Assembly: GCF_000020985.1 (NCBI RefSeq)
Contig: NC_011296.1
Coordinates: 1-64,000 of the forward strand
Direction of reading: 5' to 3'
DNA from: Thermodesulfovibrio yellowstonii DSM 11347
GTDB lineage: Bacteria > Nitrospirota > Thermodesulfovibrionia > Thermodesulfovibrionales > Thermodesulfovibrionaceae
DNA: 64,000 nucleotides
Below are positions 53,603 through 62,004 of the stretch, in pieces (the first letter of the stretch is position 1; the number at the start of each line of letters is the position of its first letter). The notes under the pieces were generated by a model. It was given only the letters and a program-made list of their open reading frames with translations, did no database searches and had not been told where the DNA came from. A program made the translations under genes and the position numbers.

Positions 53603-54306
53603 TGAAAGTCCTCTTTTACTCCTCTTTTCTGAATTAAAAACATAAAAAAGTTTATCATCAAAGAAATCAATAACAGAACTATGCCCAGTGCCATGGCAAG
53701 CTCAAAATTGCCTTTGTCTGTCTCCATAGCTATTGTTGTTGTCATAACACGGGTGTATCCTGCTATGTTTCCTCCTACAATGAGAATTGCTCCTACCTCT
53801 GCCATTACTCTTCCAAGTGCTGCTATTACTGCTGACATTATGCCATATCTTGCTTCTTTAATAACTGTAAGAGTTGTTTGAAAAGAGGTTGCACCAAGAC
53901 TGCGCGAGGCAAGCTTTATAATTGGAGCAACCCTGACGACTGCTGAATGAGTAAGTCCTGCAACAATGGGAAAGGCAAGTATTGTTTGAGCAATAATCAT
54001 TGCGGTAGGGGTATAGAGAAGACTTAAAAAGCCCAATGGTCCGCTACGAGAAAGCATTAGATAAAGAAACAGCCCAACAACAACTGGCGGAAGTCCCATA
54101 AAAGTGTTAAGAGTTGTTATTAATAGTCCTCTTCCAACAAATCTTTTCAATCCAACAAAAGCACCAAGAGGCAATCCGATCACAGTTGCCGTAAAAAGAG
54201 CTATCCCAGAAACTTTAAGAGAAAGAAAAATTATCTGAAGCAACTCCCTGTCTAAGTTTAAAATTAAGTTTGTTGCCTGGTTAAATGACTCTAAGATAAA
54301 GTTCAT
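53593..54306 (-). CDS. tupB: Tungstate ABC transporter permease
   Basis: BPD-type membrane permease of 237 aa with about five to six hydrophobic helices. TNTFMGLPPVVVGLFLYLMLSRSGP-type sequence follows the second helix. The EAA loop region is SRSLGATSFQTTLTVIKEARYGIMSAVIAALGRVMAEVGAI. It resembles TupB/WtpB. It lies 3 bp after tupA in the transcribed direction and overlaps tupC by 10 bp. Confidence 0.88.
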   Translation of the reverse strand: MNFILESFNQATNLILNLDRELLQIIFLSLKVSGIALFTATVIGLPLGAFVGLKRFVGRGLLITTLNTFMGLPPVVVGLFLYLMLSRSGPLGFLSLLYTPTAMIIAQTILAFPIVAGLTHSAVVRVAPIIKLASRSLGATSFQTTLTVIKEARYGIMSAVIAALGRVMAEVGAILIVGGNIAGYTRVMTTTIAMETDKGNFELAMALGIVLLLISLMINFFMFLIQKRGVKEDFQWD

Positions 54307-54309
54307 CTT

Positions 54310-55116
54310 TTATTTCGCATTGGGAATAAAAAGTTGATTTCCATTTTTATCTTTAAATGAGCCTATCAAACTCTGTCCTTCCTTTGATATTAGCCAGTTT
54401 ATAAGTTGTATCGCCTCTTTGTATCTTACATGTTTATGTCTCTGAGGATTAACTGCCATAACTCCATACTGATTAAAAAGAAGAGGGTCACCTTCAAAAA
54501 GCAATGAAAGTTCAAGTCTGCCTTTCATAGCAAGCCATGTTCCTCTATCTGTGAGTGTATAGGCGCTTTTTTCATTTGCGATTCTTAAGGTTTTTTCCAT
54601 TCCCTGTCCTGCTTCTAAATACCAGTTCTGCCCTTTTGGATTGATGCCTGCAAGCTTCCAGAGATTCAACTCCTTCATATATGTTCCTGATTTATCAGCC
54701 CTTGAAACAAAAAAACTGTGTGTAATTGCTATCTTTTTAAATGCTTCTGAAGCTTTTTTAAATCCCTTTATCTCTGCTGGGTCATTTTTGGGTCCTACAA
54801 CAATAAAATCATTGTAACAAACATCATGACGATTTATAAAAAATCCTTGTTTTACAGCTTCAAGCTCAAGCTCCTTTGCATGAACAAAAACTAAATCAGC
54901 ATCTCCTCTTTTACCCATCTCAATGGCTGCACCTGTTCCTCTTGCAATAACTTTTACCTTTATACCTGTTTTTTTCTCAAAGGCAGGAAGAATATAACTT
55001 AATAGCCCAGAGTTTTCAACAGAAGTGGTGGTAGCAAGTAATATTACATTCTGTTCAGCAAAAGCACGCCCGACAAAAATTAGTAAGAACAAAATAGTGA
55101 TTAAAAATCGTTTCAT
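54310..55116 (-). CDS. tupA: Tungstate-binding periplasmic protein
   Basis: High-affinity oxyanion-binding protein. An N-terminal signal peptide (MKRFLITILFLLIFVGRAFA) is followed by the TupA signature LLATTTSVENSGLLSYILPAFEKK and ARGTGAAIEMGKRGDADLVFVHA. The start at 55116 has GGAGGG 5 nt upstream; an in-frame TTG 12 bp earlier lies inside that ribosome site and is rejected. About 268 aa. Tungsten is likely used for formate dehydrogenase or aldehyde oxidoreductase-type enzymes, none of which is in the window. Confidence 0.92.
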   Translation of the reverse strand: MKRFLITILFLLIFVGRAFAEQNVILLATTTSVENSGLLSYILPAFEKKTGIKVKVIARGTGAAIEMGKRGDADLVFVHAKELELEAVKQGFFINRHDVCYNDFIVVGPKNDPAEIKGFKKASEAFKKIAITHSFFVSRADKSGTYMKELNLWKLAGINPKGQNWYLEAGQGMEKTLRIANEKSAYTLTDRGTWLAMKGRLELSLLFEGDPLLFNQYGVMAVNPQRHKHVRYKEAIQLINWLISKEGQSLIGSFKDKNGNQLFIPNAK

Positions 55117-55149
55117 CTTACCCTCCAACTGTCATTTTAAGCCTCTTTT

Positions 55150-55310
55150 CTGTCAATCCGAGGCTGCGTAAGCAGCTGAGGAATCTCTTAACATTCAAAG
55201 GAGACCCTTCGGCTTCACCTCAGGGTGACAAAAAGGTGGAGATTCCTCGCACCCATTGAGGGTGTTCAGGATGCAGAGGAGAAGATTCCTCAGGCAAAGC
55301 CCTCAGGATA
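55150..55310. repeat. Dispersed intergenic repeat element with inverted arms
   Basis: GAGGAATCTC (55178-55187) is inverted as GAGATTCCTC (55239-55248). Between them ACCCT and AGGGT surround the CCTTCGGCTTCACCTCAGG string. A second GATTCCTCAGG copy follows at about 55284. It is visibly richer in G+C than its surroundings and resembles the short dispersed repeats (CTTCGGC...CCTCAGG...TGACA) known from many anaerobe genomes. No coding potential. Confidence 0.6.
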
Positions 55311-55403
55311 ACCCTTAATAATTGAACAGCCTCTTCTTTTAACAGACATTTTATTTAGCGCCTCTTTATATTCAATTAAACATAACGATGGAACATAAAA
55401 AAG

Positions 55404-55808
55404 CTAAATTTCAAAATTTTTAATCTCCTTTGAAAGAAATTTTTTAAATTTTTTATGAATCCTCCAGAACTGTTCTATTGCTTTTTCTCCCGCTTCTGTA
55501 AGTTTTGTGCCTCCCCCATTTTTCCCTCCTATCTGCGTTTCAACAAAAGGCTTTCCAGCTTGCCTGTTCATTGAACTGATAAGTCTCCACGCTTGCCTAT
55601 AAGACATATTTATTGATTTAGCAGCTTTTGAAATTGAGCCATACTGCTTGATTTTTTCAAGCAAAGCAATTCTTCCATAACCAAGAAAGGTTCCTTCATT
55701 TCCATCAATCCAGATTTTTCCTTTAAGTTCATATCCTTCGTGTTTTCCTCCTCCAGTTACACAGAAATGATGCGGATCTTTAAGAGCTTTTCTGCCTCTT
55801 TTTTTCAT
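55404..55808 (-). CDS. ModE-like molybdate/tungstate-responsive HTH regulator, N-domain only
   Basis: A 134-aa protein with the ModE-type LysR-like winged helix: FLGYGRIALLEKIKQYGSISKAAKSINMSYRQAWRLISSMN, then GGKNGGGTKLTEAGEKAIEQF. The TOBE/Mop ligand-binding domains of full ModE are absent, so the metal-sensing mode is unclear. It is preceded by a short basic, His/Cys-bearing leader (HHFCVTGGGKHEGY). Its position upstream of tupABC, same strand, argues that it regulates the transporter. The promoter gives almost no leader, and no Shine-Dalgarno is seen. Confidence 0.85.
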   Translation of the reverse strand: MKKRGRKALKDPHHFCVTGGGKHEGYELKGKIWIDGNEGTFLGYGRIALLEKIKQYGSISKAAKSINMSYRQAWRLISSMNRQAGKPFVETQIGGKNGGGTKLTEAGEKAIEQFWRIHKKFKKFLSKEIKNFEI

Positions 55809-55816
55809 AGTATGGA

Positions 55817-55846
55817 AATATATAATAAGACATAACGAAATGTCAA
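55817..55846 (-). promoter_or_regulatory. Promoter and operator of the ModE-like gene
   Basis: On the minus strand a consensus TTGACA (55841-55846) and TATATT (55817-55822) are 18 bp apart. A dyad GACAT-N6-ATGTC (55829-55844) overlaps the -35 and the spacer, which suits autorepression. ACATAACGA from this dyad recurs at 55380-55388, upstream of the tup genes. Confidence 0.55.
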
Positions 55847-55913
55847 GAAATTCTTAGCCGAAAGAAATTTTTATATAGTAAGCAAGATGATTTTTTGAGC
55901 CTAAAAAAGTGTT

Positions 55914-56270
55914 CTATTTTTCATCAGGGAAAAGAGAAGAAAGCTGGATGCAGGATTTTCCTTCAAATTTTCCCCCTTCTTCAATGGAAATTTTTACGGT
56001 GAATATTTCTCCTGTTACACTTCCTTTATGAGTAATTGTGATAATTTCGGAAGCATTTATAGTTCCGTTAACATTTCCGCCAACTACAATACCCCTACAT
56101 GTAATGTTTCCTGTAATTTTTCCTGAATCTCCCACTGAAATCCAATCAGCTTTTATTATTCCTTCAACTGTTCCGTCAATCTTTATACTGCTATTTGAAG
56201 TAATCTCTCCCTTAATAAAAGTCTCAGCGCCTATTACTGTTTCCATTTTTTGTTGTTTTTTTATAAACAT
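55914..56270 (-). CDS. Bactofilin
   Basis: A 118-aa polymer-forming cytoskeletal protein: the central stretch has the beta-helical hydrophobic repeat (ETFIKGEITSNSSIKIDGTV, then GIIKADWISVGDSGKITGNI). Bactofilins assemble without nucleotides and often recruit M23 peptidases to shape cells. The adjacent M23 peptidase gene, overlapping by 1 bp, supports this. A short polar N-terminus with no membrane segment precedes the repeats. Confidence 0.93.
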   Translation of the reverse strand: MFIKKQQKMETVIGAETFIKGEITSNSSIKIDGTVEGIIKADWISVGDSGKITGNITCRGIVVGGNVNGTINASEIITITHKGSVTGEIFTVKISIEEGGKFEGKSCIQLSSLFPDEK

Positions 56271-57106
56271 TAGAAATCCTCCTTTAGATAGGACAAAGGA
56301 CTAACAGGAGAATTATTTTTCCATACTTCATAGTGAAGATGTGGTCCTGTTGTAGAGCCCGTGTTTCCTGAAATGGCAATAATATCTCCTCGTTTTACTT
56401 TTTGTCCTACATTTACAAGGTTTTGTTTGTTGTGAGCATAAACTGTGGTGAATCCATAACCATGTTTAATCATTACTACATTTCCGTTACGACCCTGATA
56501 TCCTGAAAAAACAACGATGCCATCTGCTGTTGCTTTAATCTCTGTACCTGGGGGCACAGAGACATCAATACCAGTATGAAATTCTTCATAGCCGTATTTT
56601 GGATGCTCTCTTTTACCAAATGGCGAGGTAATTTCCCCTTTTACGGGCCATCCAAGAGGAGTTGATTTGTATATGTCCTGTTGCTCTGATAAGAAATTTT
56701 TTATCTCGCTGACTGTGTTTATAGCCTTTTCAGCATGTTTTTTTAATTCTTCTATATCAATATCACCAGAGGGATGAAAATTTATTGATTCAAGGATTTC
56801 CTTTTTTGACCTCAATGAGAAGATTTTATTAAATTCTGCTTCAGCATGTTTTAGAGCGATAATTGTAGACTTAAGTTCATTAAACTTATTCATTATAGAT
56901 GAAAGATTTTGTTTCATCTGATAATACTCAATTGTATTGACAGCTATAGAAAAAACGTAAATATTAAAAGCAAGCCAGCAGCAGATAAATAAAAATATTA
57001 ATAAAAAAGGAATTTTTACTCCATAAACTTTTGTTCTTCCGTGCGGAATAAGCATGATTGTTATAGGAGAAAAAATTTTTAATATCAGTTTCTTGAGTTT
57101 ATACAC
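56270..57106 (-). CDS. M23-family (LytM) peptidoglycan endopeptidase, membrane-anchored
   Basis: Murein hydrolase of about 278 aa. It has a transmembrane segment (about residues 29-53 from the GTG start), a coiled-coil-like region and a C-terminal LytM domain. Zinc-site motifs are HTGIDVSVPPG, and TTGPHLHYEVW near the end, plus KHGYGFTTVYAHN. I chose GTG 57106 because GGGGGTG lies at ribosome-site distance; the longer frame to 57169 begins within a poor AT-rich stretch. It overlaps the bactofilin gene, the pairing known to control cell shape. Confidence 0.9.
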   Translation of the reverse strand: MYKLKKLILKIFSPITIMLIPHGRTKVYGVKIPFLLIFLFICCWLAFNIYVFSIAVNTIEYYQMKQNLSSIMNKFNELKSTIIALKHAEAEFNKIFSLRSKKEILESINFHPSGDIDIEELKKHAEKAINTVSEIKNFLSEQQDIYKSTPLGWPVKGEITSPFGKREHPKYGYEEFHTGIDVSVPPGTEIKATADGIVVFSGYQGRNGNVVMIKHGYGFTTVYAHNKQNLVNVGQKVKRGDIIAISGNTGSTTGPHLHYEVWKNNSPVSPLSYLKEDF

Positions 57107-57189
57107 AAAATCACCCCCTTTTTTCAATCTTGGATAAACTATTATTTCAAATTTTAAATCAATATTCAAGTGTTAAATTTTTTTAATGC

Positions 57190-57219
57190 TTGTCTAAATT
57201 TTCCAAAGCTTAATATAAT
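57190..57219 (+). promoter_or_regulatory. Promoter of the YprB-like gene, apparently leaderless
   Basis: TTGTCT (57190-57195) and consensus TATAAT (57214-57219) are 18 bp apart. Six bases then lead directly to ATG 57226, so the transcript should begin at the start codon. There is no Shine-Dalgarno. Confidence 0.6.
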
Positions 57220-57225
57220 AAAACT

Positions 57226-58032
57226 ATGATTAAAAATACATTTTTACTGCTTGATGGAATTGGAGAAAAAAGAGAAAAGAGACTATGGAGAGAAGGAATT
57301 CTTACATGGGAAGACTTTTTTCACTGTAAAGAAGTTTTAGATATAGACTTTGAAAGAAAACGAATTTATGATGATTTTTTACACAGAGCTTTTGAAGCTT
57401 TATCTTGTAAAGATTGCAGTTTTTTTTCAAAAAACCTCAAAAAAAGAGAACACTGGCGGCTGTTTCAGGAATTTATAAATAATGCAGTCTGCCTTGATAT
57501 AGAAACAAATGGTTTGACCCATGAAAAGGGTGGATATGTGACAGTTGTTGGTTTATATTCAATAGGAGGGTATAAATCTCTAATTAGAGGAGAAAACCTG
57601 ACAGAGGAAAATTTACAACGAACCCTTAATGAATACAAATATCTAATTACTTTTTATGGAACTATTTTTGATATTCCTTTTCTTAAAAAAGAGTTTCCCA
57701 ATTTACAAATTGAGCATATTCCGCATTTTGACCTTTTTTTTGCGGGAAAACGGCTTGGAATTCAGGGAGGACTTAAAAAACTTGAAACTATGTTTCTAAT
57801 TGAAAGGCAAGAAGAACTTAAAGGACTTAATGGATATGATGCCATAAAACTATGGAAAGCTTATTTAAATGGAAGCACTGACAGTCTTGAACTTTTAATT
57901 TCTTATAACAGGGCAGATACAGAGAATCTATTTCATCTCGGAAGGATTTTTTATGAAATGTTGCGTTCACAGGTAGGAATTGAAGAGTTTACAGGTAATG
58001 GAACAAAAAGAGATTCTCAAAAAGTTTCTTAA
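57226..58032 (+). CDS. YprB-like RNase H-fold nuclease with N-terminal helix-hairpin-helix
   Basis: A 268-aa protein. The first 30 residues (LLLDGIGEKREKRLWREGILTWEDFF) look like a helix-hairpin-helix. The ribonuclease-H-like domain from about residue 85 has CLDIETNGLTHE as DEDD motif I, ITFYGTIFDIPFLKKEF as motif II and YNRADTENLFHLG as motif III. Predicted 3'-5' exonuclease of the RNase_H_2 group. It overlaps the xer gene by 35 bp, so translation is coupled. Substrate unknown. Confidence 0.82.
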   Translation: MIKNTFLLLDGIGEKREKRLWREGILTWEDFFHCKEVLDIDFERKRIYDDFLHRAFEALSCKDCSFFSKNLKKREHWRLFQEFINNAVCLDIETNGLTHEKGGYVTVVGLYSIGGYKSLIRGENLTEENLQRTLNEYKYLITFYGTIFDIPFLKKEFPNLQIEHIPHFDLFFAGKRLGIQGGLKKLETMFLIERQEELKGLNGYDAIKLWKAYLNGSTDSLELLISYNRADTENLFHLGRIFYEMLRSQVGIEEFTGNGTKRDSQKVS

Positions 58033-58882
58033 TTATCTTCTCACTGAAAAAGCTCTTTCTATAAATACAGTTAAATCCTATGAAAATGACTTAAAAAATT
58101 TTTTAAAATGGCTTACTGAACAAAATATTTTAGTTTTGAACTGTAAAAAAGATGATATTGTGCAGTATCTTTTAAATCTAAAAGAGAAAGCCTACAGTTC
58201 AACATCTATTGCAAGAATTCTTTCGTCTCTAAAGCAGTTTTTTAGATTTATGATTTTTGACAGCATAATAAACCATGACCCAACAGAAGGGCTCAAATCA
58301 CCAAAACTCTGGCTCAGACTTCCAAAGGCTCTTGAGATTGATGAGGTAAAAAGGCTGCTTTCAGTGATGCTTGAAAGCAAGTATTACTTAAGAGATATTG
58401 CCATGCTTGAATTAATGTATGCTTCAGGATTAAGAGTTAGTGAGCTTGTAAGATTAAAATTAAGTGATATAAATTTTGAAGCAGGATTTATAAGGGTTAA
58501 AGGCAAAGGAGACAAAGAGAGAGTTGTTCCGATAGCTCAGCGTTCTATAGATAAAATTAAGAATTATTTAGTTAAGTTAAGACCTGTCCTTCTTAAAAAA
58601 AAGGCTTCAGAGTATGTTTTTTTAAACAATCGTGGACAACCAATGACCCGACAAAGATTCTGGCAGAACATAAAAGCAATTGGTAGAATCGCCGGAGTAA
58701 ATGTGACACCTCACATGATAAGGCATAGTTTTGCAACTCATTTGCTTGAAGGTGGAGCAGATTTGAGGTCTTTGCAAAAAATGCTTGGTCACAGCGATAT
58801 ATCTACAACACAAATATATACAAAAGTTTCAATGGATAGACTTCGTAAAGAGTATCTTAAACATCATCCAAGAGCCAAATAA
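57998..58882 (+). CDS. xerD: Xer-type tyrosine recombinase
   Basis: Site-specific recombinase of 294 aa with an N-terminal SAM-like core-binding domain and a C-terminal catalytic domain. Active-site residues (from ATG 57998) are Arg146 in ASGLRVSEL, His239 and Arg242 in HMIRHSFATHLLEGG, His265 in LGHSDISTTQ and Tyr274 in IYTKVS. The 294-aa size and lack of adjacent mobile genes favour the housekeeping chromosome-dimer resolvase XerC/XerD/XerA rather than an integrase. A frame start at TTG 57980 is possible but less likely. Confidence 0.9.
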   Translation: MEQKEILKKFLNYLLTEKALSINTVKSYENDLKNFLKWLTEQNILVLNCKKDDIVQYLLNLKEKAYSSTSIARILSSLKQFFRFMIFDSIINHDPTEGLKSPKLWLRLPKALEIDEVKRLLSVMLESKYYLRDIAMLELMYASGLRVSELVRLKLSDINFEAGFIRVKGKGDKERVVPIAQRSIDKIKNYLVKLRPVLLKKKASEYVFLNNRGQPMTRQRFWQNIKAIGRIAGVNVTPHMIRHSFATHLLEGGADLRSLQKMLGHSDISTTQIYTKVSMDRLRKEYLKHHPRAK

Positions 58883-58913
58883 ACCTGTTTTGTAGAACTT
58901 TTTCTTGCCAATA

Positions 58914-58946
58914 TTTCCAAAATGTTTCCAAAATGTTTCCAAAATA
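58914..58946. repeat. Three-copy 11-bp tandem repeat
   Basis: TTTCCAAAATG occurs at 58914-58924 and 58925-58935, and TTTCCAAAATA at 58936-58946. It lies 31 bp after the xer stop, with no coding sign. Probably a replication-slippage tract; a repeated binding site is possible. Confidence 0.9.
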
Positions 58947-59038
58947 GTCTTTCATGTTCAGATTAATGTTAATTTAGAAAATATAAAAAATAAAGGGATT
59001 GGAGAATATTTCTTGCCTGCTTGAGCAGGTTAAATAGG

Positions 59039-59077
59039 CTTGCAGTTTCTTGATTTTCAGGGAATTGCAAGTTTTTT
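59039..59077 (+). terminator. Rho-independent terminator between xer and the TraT-like gene
   Basis: CTTGCAGTTTC (59039-59049) pairs with GGAATTGCAAG (59061-59071), an 11-bp stem with two wobble pairs, followed by six T residues. It separates the xer operon from the lipoprotein gene, whose ATG is 31 bp further on. Confidence 0.65.
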
Positions 59078-59108
59078 AAAATTCATAATTTAAAAGGGAG
59101 GATTGCTT

Positions 59109-59867
59109 ATGAGAGAATGGACAAATCCAAAAAAGAAAGTTTTTATTTTACTCATTCTTACTTTATTTCTTCTTCAAACCACAGGCTGCGGGCAGATGAT
59201 TAACGCTATTGAACACAGTGACATGCAAGTAAAACTTAAAATGACAGACACAATATTTCTTGATCCTGTAGTAAAAGCCAAAAACAGAACAATCTACGTA
59301 GCAGTAAACAACACATCAGACATGCAGGAAGTAGATACAACGATGCTACAGAATCTTATTACAAGCAGACTTGCAGCAAAGGGATATCAAGTTGTAAATG
59401 ACCCAACTCAGGCTGGCTACATTATTCAAACTAATATTTTGTATATGGATTATTATCGCCAAACAGGAACAAAAGAGGGGGCTCTGGAAGGAGCACTTGT
59501 TGGTGGCGGAAGCGGTGCTTTAATTGGACAGAGTAGAGATACTTCAATAGCCCTTGGATTAATTGGAGCTTTAGTTGGTGGAATTGGTGGAGCAATTCTT
59601 GGCAAAGCATTAAAAGTTGAAACCTATGCAGGAGTTGTTGATGTGCAGATACAGGAGAAAACTGATAAACCAGTTACAGGACAGATTGTAACCAATGCTC
59701 AGCAAGGGAGTTCAACTACGATACAGACAAAGCAGGAAATAAGCTCAAACTACCAGATTTACAGAACCAAAATTGCCTGCACTGCTCAGCAGACAAACAT
59801 TGACAAAGTAGAAGCAGCAAGAGCAATTGCCGAAAAAATTGCCAATCAAATTGGCGGAATGTTTTAA
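59109..59867 (+). CDS. TraT-like outer-membrane lipoprotein (complement-resistance type)
   Basis: A 252-aa lipoprotein. The signal peptide ends in the lipobox LLQTTGC, giving a lipidated Cys at about residue 26. A glycine-zipper hydrophobic stretch (GALEGALVGGGSGALIG and LIGALVGGIGGAILGKAL) lies in the middle, as in TraT surface-exclusion proteins. TraT domains occur in non-conjugative settings as well, so no plasmid origin is implied. ATG 59109 has GGGAGG eight bases upstream. It is followed after 17 bp by the frameshifted secreted-protein gene. Confidence 0.85.
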   Translation: MREWTNPKKKVFILLILTLFLLQTTGCGQMINAIEHSDMQVKLKMTDTIFLDPVVKAKNRTIYVAVNNTSDMQEVDTTMLQNLITSRLAAKGYQVVNDPTQAGYIIQTNILYMDYYRQTGTKEGALEGALVGGGSGALIGQSRDTSIALGLIGALVGGIGGAILGKALKVETYAGVVDVQIQEKTDKPVTGQIVTNAQQGSSTTIQTKQEISSNYQIYRTKIACTAQQTNIDKVEAARAIAEKIANQIGGMF

Positions 59868-59884
59868 GAAAGGAGGATATTCAT

Positions 59885-60714
59885 ATGAAAAAGTTACTTA
59901 TTTTGATTTATGTGTTTTTGGGTGTAATATTGTTTGCTAATTCTTTTTGTTTAGCCAGTGAAGATAAAAAATCTTTTGAACTGGAAACAGAAAATTTATG
60001 GAATTATTATCAAAAAATAACTCAAACATATTCAGACTGGAAAACGAACAAGAAATTGAACTGGATGAGATTCATAAAAAATGGGTGCAAAGCGGAATAA
60101 ATCAGATTACTTCATCCATAGAAAATTCAGACAAACAAGATTTTATGAAATTTCTTTTTCCAGAGAATGGTAAATATAGTTTAATGCTTATTACAAATCC
60201 TGTAGTTGACCCTATTAGAAATATTGTTGGACAAGCAACATTTACAGCGGTAGCAATAAAAAAGTTTTTTGATTCAAAGGTAGAGCTTGTTGACATGTAT
60301 TCAGAGAGAATCAGTGGAGGATTATTCAATATGGATTCAAAGAGAATTGATTCACTAAAATCGTTTTTCAAAAAGAATTCAGAAAAGGAAAACACTTGTT
60401 CTTTTGCTACTTTTATCCTGTATGTAAAAAAACCTGATTTAGTCAAAAGGCAGGATGGCAGGTGGCAGATAAAACTAAGTAATAAATTAATTGGAAGTTG
60501 TCCTTTTATTCAAAGAGAAAAAACATTTGAAAAAACTATATATCTTATCATGCCATACAGTTTTCAGCCAGACCTTTCAAAAATAGATGATAATAAATAC
60601 ATTAATATAACGCCATCAATACAACCTACCAATGTAATACTTGATATACAACTTTTAAATGAATTTTTTGAATGGCTCAGAAAAGAAATGAAATTTCACA
60701 ATATTCAAATATAG
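59885..60714 (+). pseudogene. Frameshifted gene for a secreted protein of unknown function
   Basis: Two overlapping frames look like one broken gene. The first (59885-60100, 71 aa) starts with a good AGGAGG and encodes a signal peptide (about residues 1-24, ending in FCLA) followed by SEDKKSFELETENLWNYY. The second (59998-60714, 238 aa) has no own ribosome site and carries the rest, with LENEQEIELDEIHKKWVQSG, then LMLITNPVVDPIRNIVGQAT. A -1 shift within 59998-60100 joins them into about 275 aa. Homopolymers such as the A-run at 60012-60017 are likely places. True mutation, sequencing error or programmed shift cannot be separated; the A AAA AAT string at 60076-60082 would allow slippage. Family not recognised. 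Confidence 0.75.
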
Positions 60715-60749
60715 AAAAACGAACATGAAGCCAATATTAACAGTTTTAG

Positions 60750-61820
60750 CTAATCCTCCCTGACAATCTTTAATTTATCAAGAAAAATACCATACTTTTT
60801 ACTGCCATGACTACCCACAGAATTAATTAAGAAAAAGTTTATATTGTCCTTTCCATAATAGGCAATGAGAGAGTTCTTTATTATAGAGTTTATTTTTGAG
60901 ATTTTCATTCTTATATTTTCCTCTCTTTGATTGAATAAAGTTAATAGAGATGTATTGCCTTTCATTGGTAGGAAACAGTCTGTGCAGTTCATACAGAAAA
61001 GTTTCTGAGGGTGTTTGCAGGCTCTTTTTTTCTGAAGCGCTAATTTAGTATAAAATTCCCACAAATTGTAACTGAGTTTTATCTTCCTGTCGCCTATTTT
61101 TAGTATATTTTCAGCGGGGATGAAACCCAAATAAGGTATTTTTTTGAAATTATCAAATTTAATTTGGGTGCTATCAATTAGCTCTCTGAATGTTTTCCCA
61201 CTAAAATCAATTAATTCTTTGAGCCTCAGAAAAGGCAATTCAGCTAATTCTATTTTTACCTCAGATGTAGATTTTTTCAAGAATTGTCCATCTTTTGTTT
61301 TTATTATAATCTCCTTTGATTTTGCAGGTGGATAAAAGAATTCGGGAAGATTTTCAAACTCTTCATTAACCAAAACATGATAGAGTTTGTCATCTTTTCT
61401 TCCGTACATCTGAAGAGCTGCTCCAAGATAAAAACCCATTGTTTTTCTACCACCTGCAAGGCTACAGTGAAGAATGGTGTTTTTTCTTGCAGTTAGTTTA
61501 TGAACTACTTTGCAGATTATTTCTCCAGCGGATTCGTTATCAACGGGTGTCCTTATATCTGAAAGGGGCTTATTTTTAAAATTTTTAATTAAGTAAATTG
61601 ATTTCTCAGAAAAATTTATAGATGGTAAGTTATACTCGTGTATAAGTTGTGAGAGAATGCCTTTATTGATAAGGGTTTCAGTTAATTTTCTTTTACCATC
61701 TAAGGTAGTAATTACATGAAGTTCTTCAATATTAATTTTTTTCTTAGCAAGTGCATAAATTGTTTCTGTTATTATCTGTGGAGTCATACCAATTACGCAT
61801 AGAAGAATATGCTTTTTCAT
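60750..61820 (-). CDS. CRISPR-associated NE0113-family (Csm6-type) ring nuclease with Cys4 cluster
   Basis: A 356-aa protein starting HILLCVIGMTPQIITETIYAL, with the family signature HCSLAGGRKTMGFYLGAALQM at about residues 118-138 and FFYPP at about 161-165. These mark the Cas_NE0113 family, CARF-type proteins of type III CRISPR systems that bind or cut cyclic oligoadenylate. The C-terminal part (about 195-356) carries a Cys cluster C268-X7-C-X2-C-X2-C282 resembling a zinc site, and ends SVGSHGSKKYGIFL. It is 184 bp from the array and on the same strand as array transcription. HEPN-type RNase motifs were not seen, so ring nuclease or sensor is more likely than effector RNase. Confidence 0.82.
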   Translation of the reverse strand: MKKHILLCVIGMTPQIITETIYALAKKKINIEELHVITTLDGKRKLTETLINKGILSQLIHEYNLPSINFSEKSIYLIKNFKNKPLSDIRTPVDNESAGEIICKVVHKLTARKNTILHCSLAGGRKTMGFYLGAALQMYGRKDDKLYHVLVNEEFENLPEFFYPPAKSKEIIIKTKDGQFLKKSTSEVKIELAELPFLRLKELIDFSGKTFRELIDSTQIKFDNFKKIPYLGFIPAENILKIGDRKIKLSYNLWEFYTKLALQKKRACKHPQKLFCMNCTDCFLPMKGNTSLLTLFNQREENIRMKISKINSIIKNSLIAYYGKDNINFFLINSVGSHGSKKYGIFLDKLKIVRED

Positions 61821-61835
61821 CTTGATTTTTCTATA

Positions 61836-61865
61836 ATCCTAAGTATTTTTAAAAAAGGAGTTCAA
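61836..61865 (-). promoter_or_regulatory. Possible promoter of the NE0113-family gene
   Basis: On the minus strand TTGAAC (61860-61865) and TAGGAT (61836-61841) are 18 bp apart, with a start near 61829, 9 nt before the ATG. The -10 is weak. The gene could also be reached by read-through from the CRISPR array. Confidence 0.35.
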
Positions 61866-62004
61866 CATCAAAAAACATATAAAAATATAACACTTTTTAG
61901 GGAGAAATTAAAATATTCCTAATATCATTCCAAAAATTAAGTCCTGAAGTCTCAAATTTCTTGTTCTAACTTGGAAGGAGACTCTTTCTCATGATTCTGA
62001 AGGT

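Noticed and set aside
59109-59867. TraT-like gene as evidence of a conjugative plasmid
   Set aside because: No other transfer genes are near, and TraT-domain lipoproteins occur on chromosomes.
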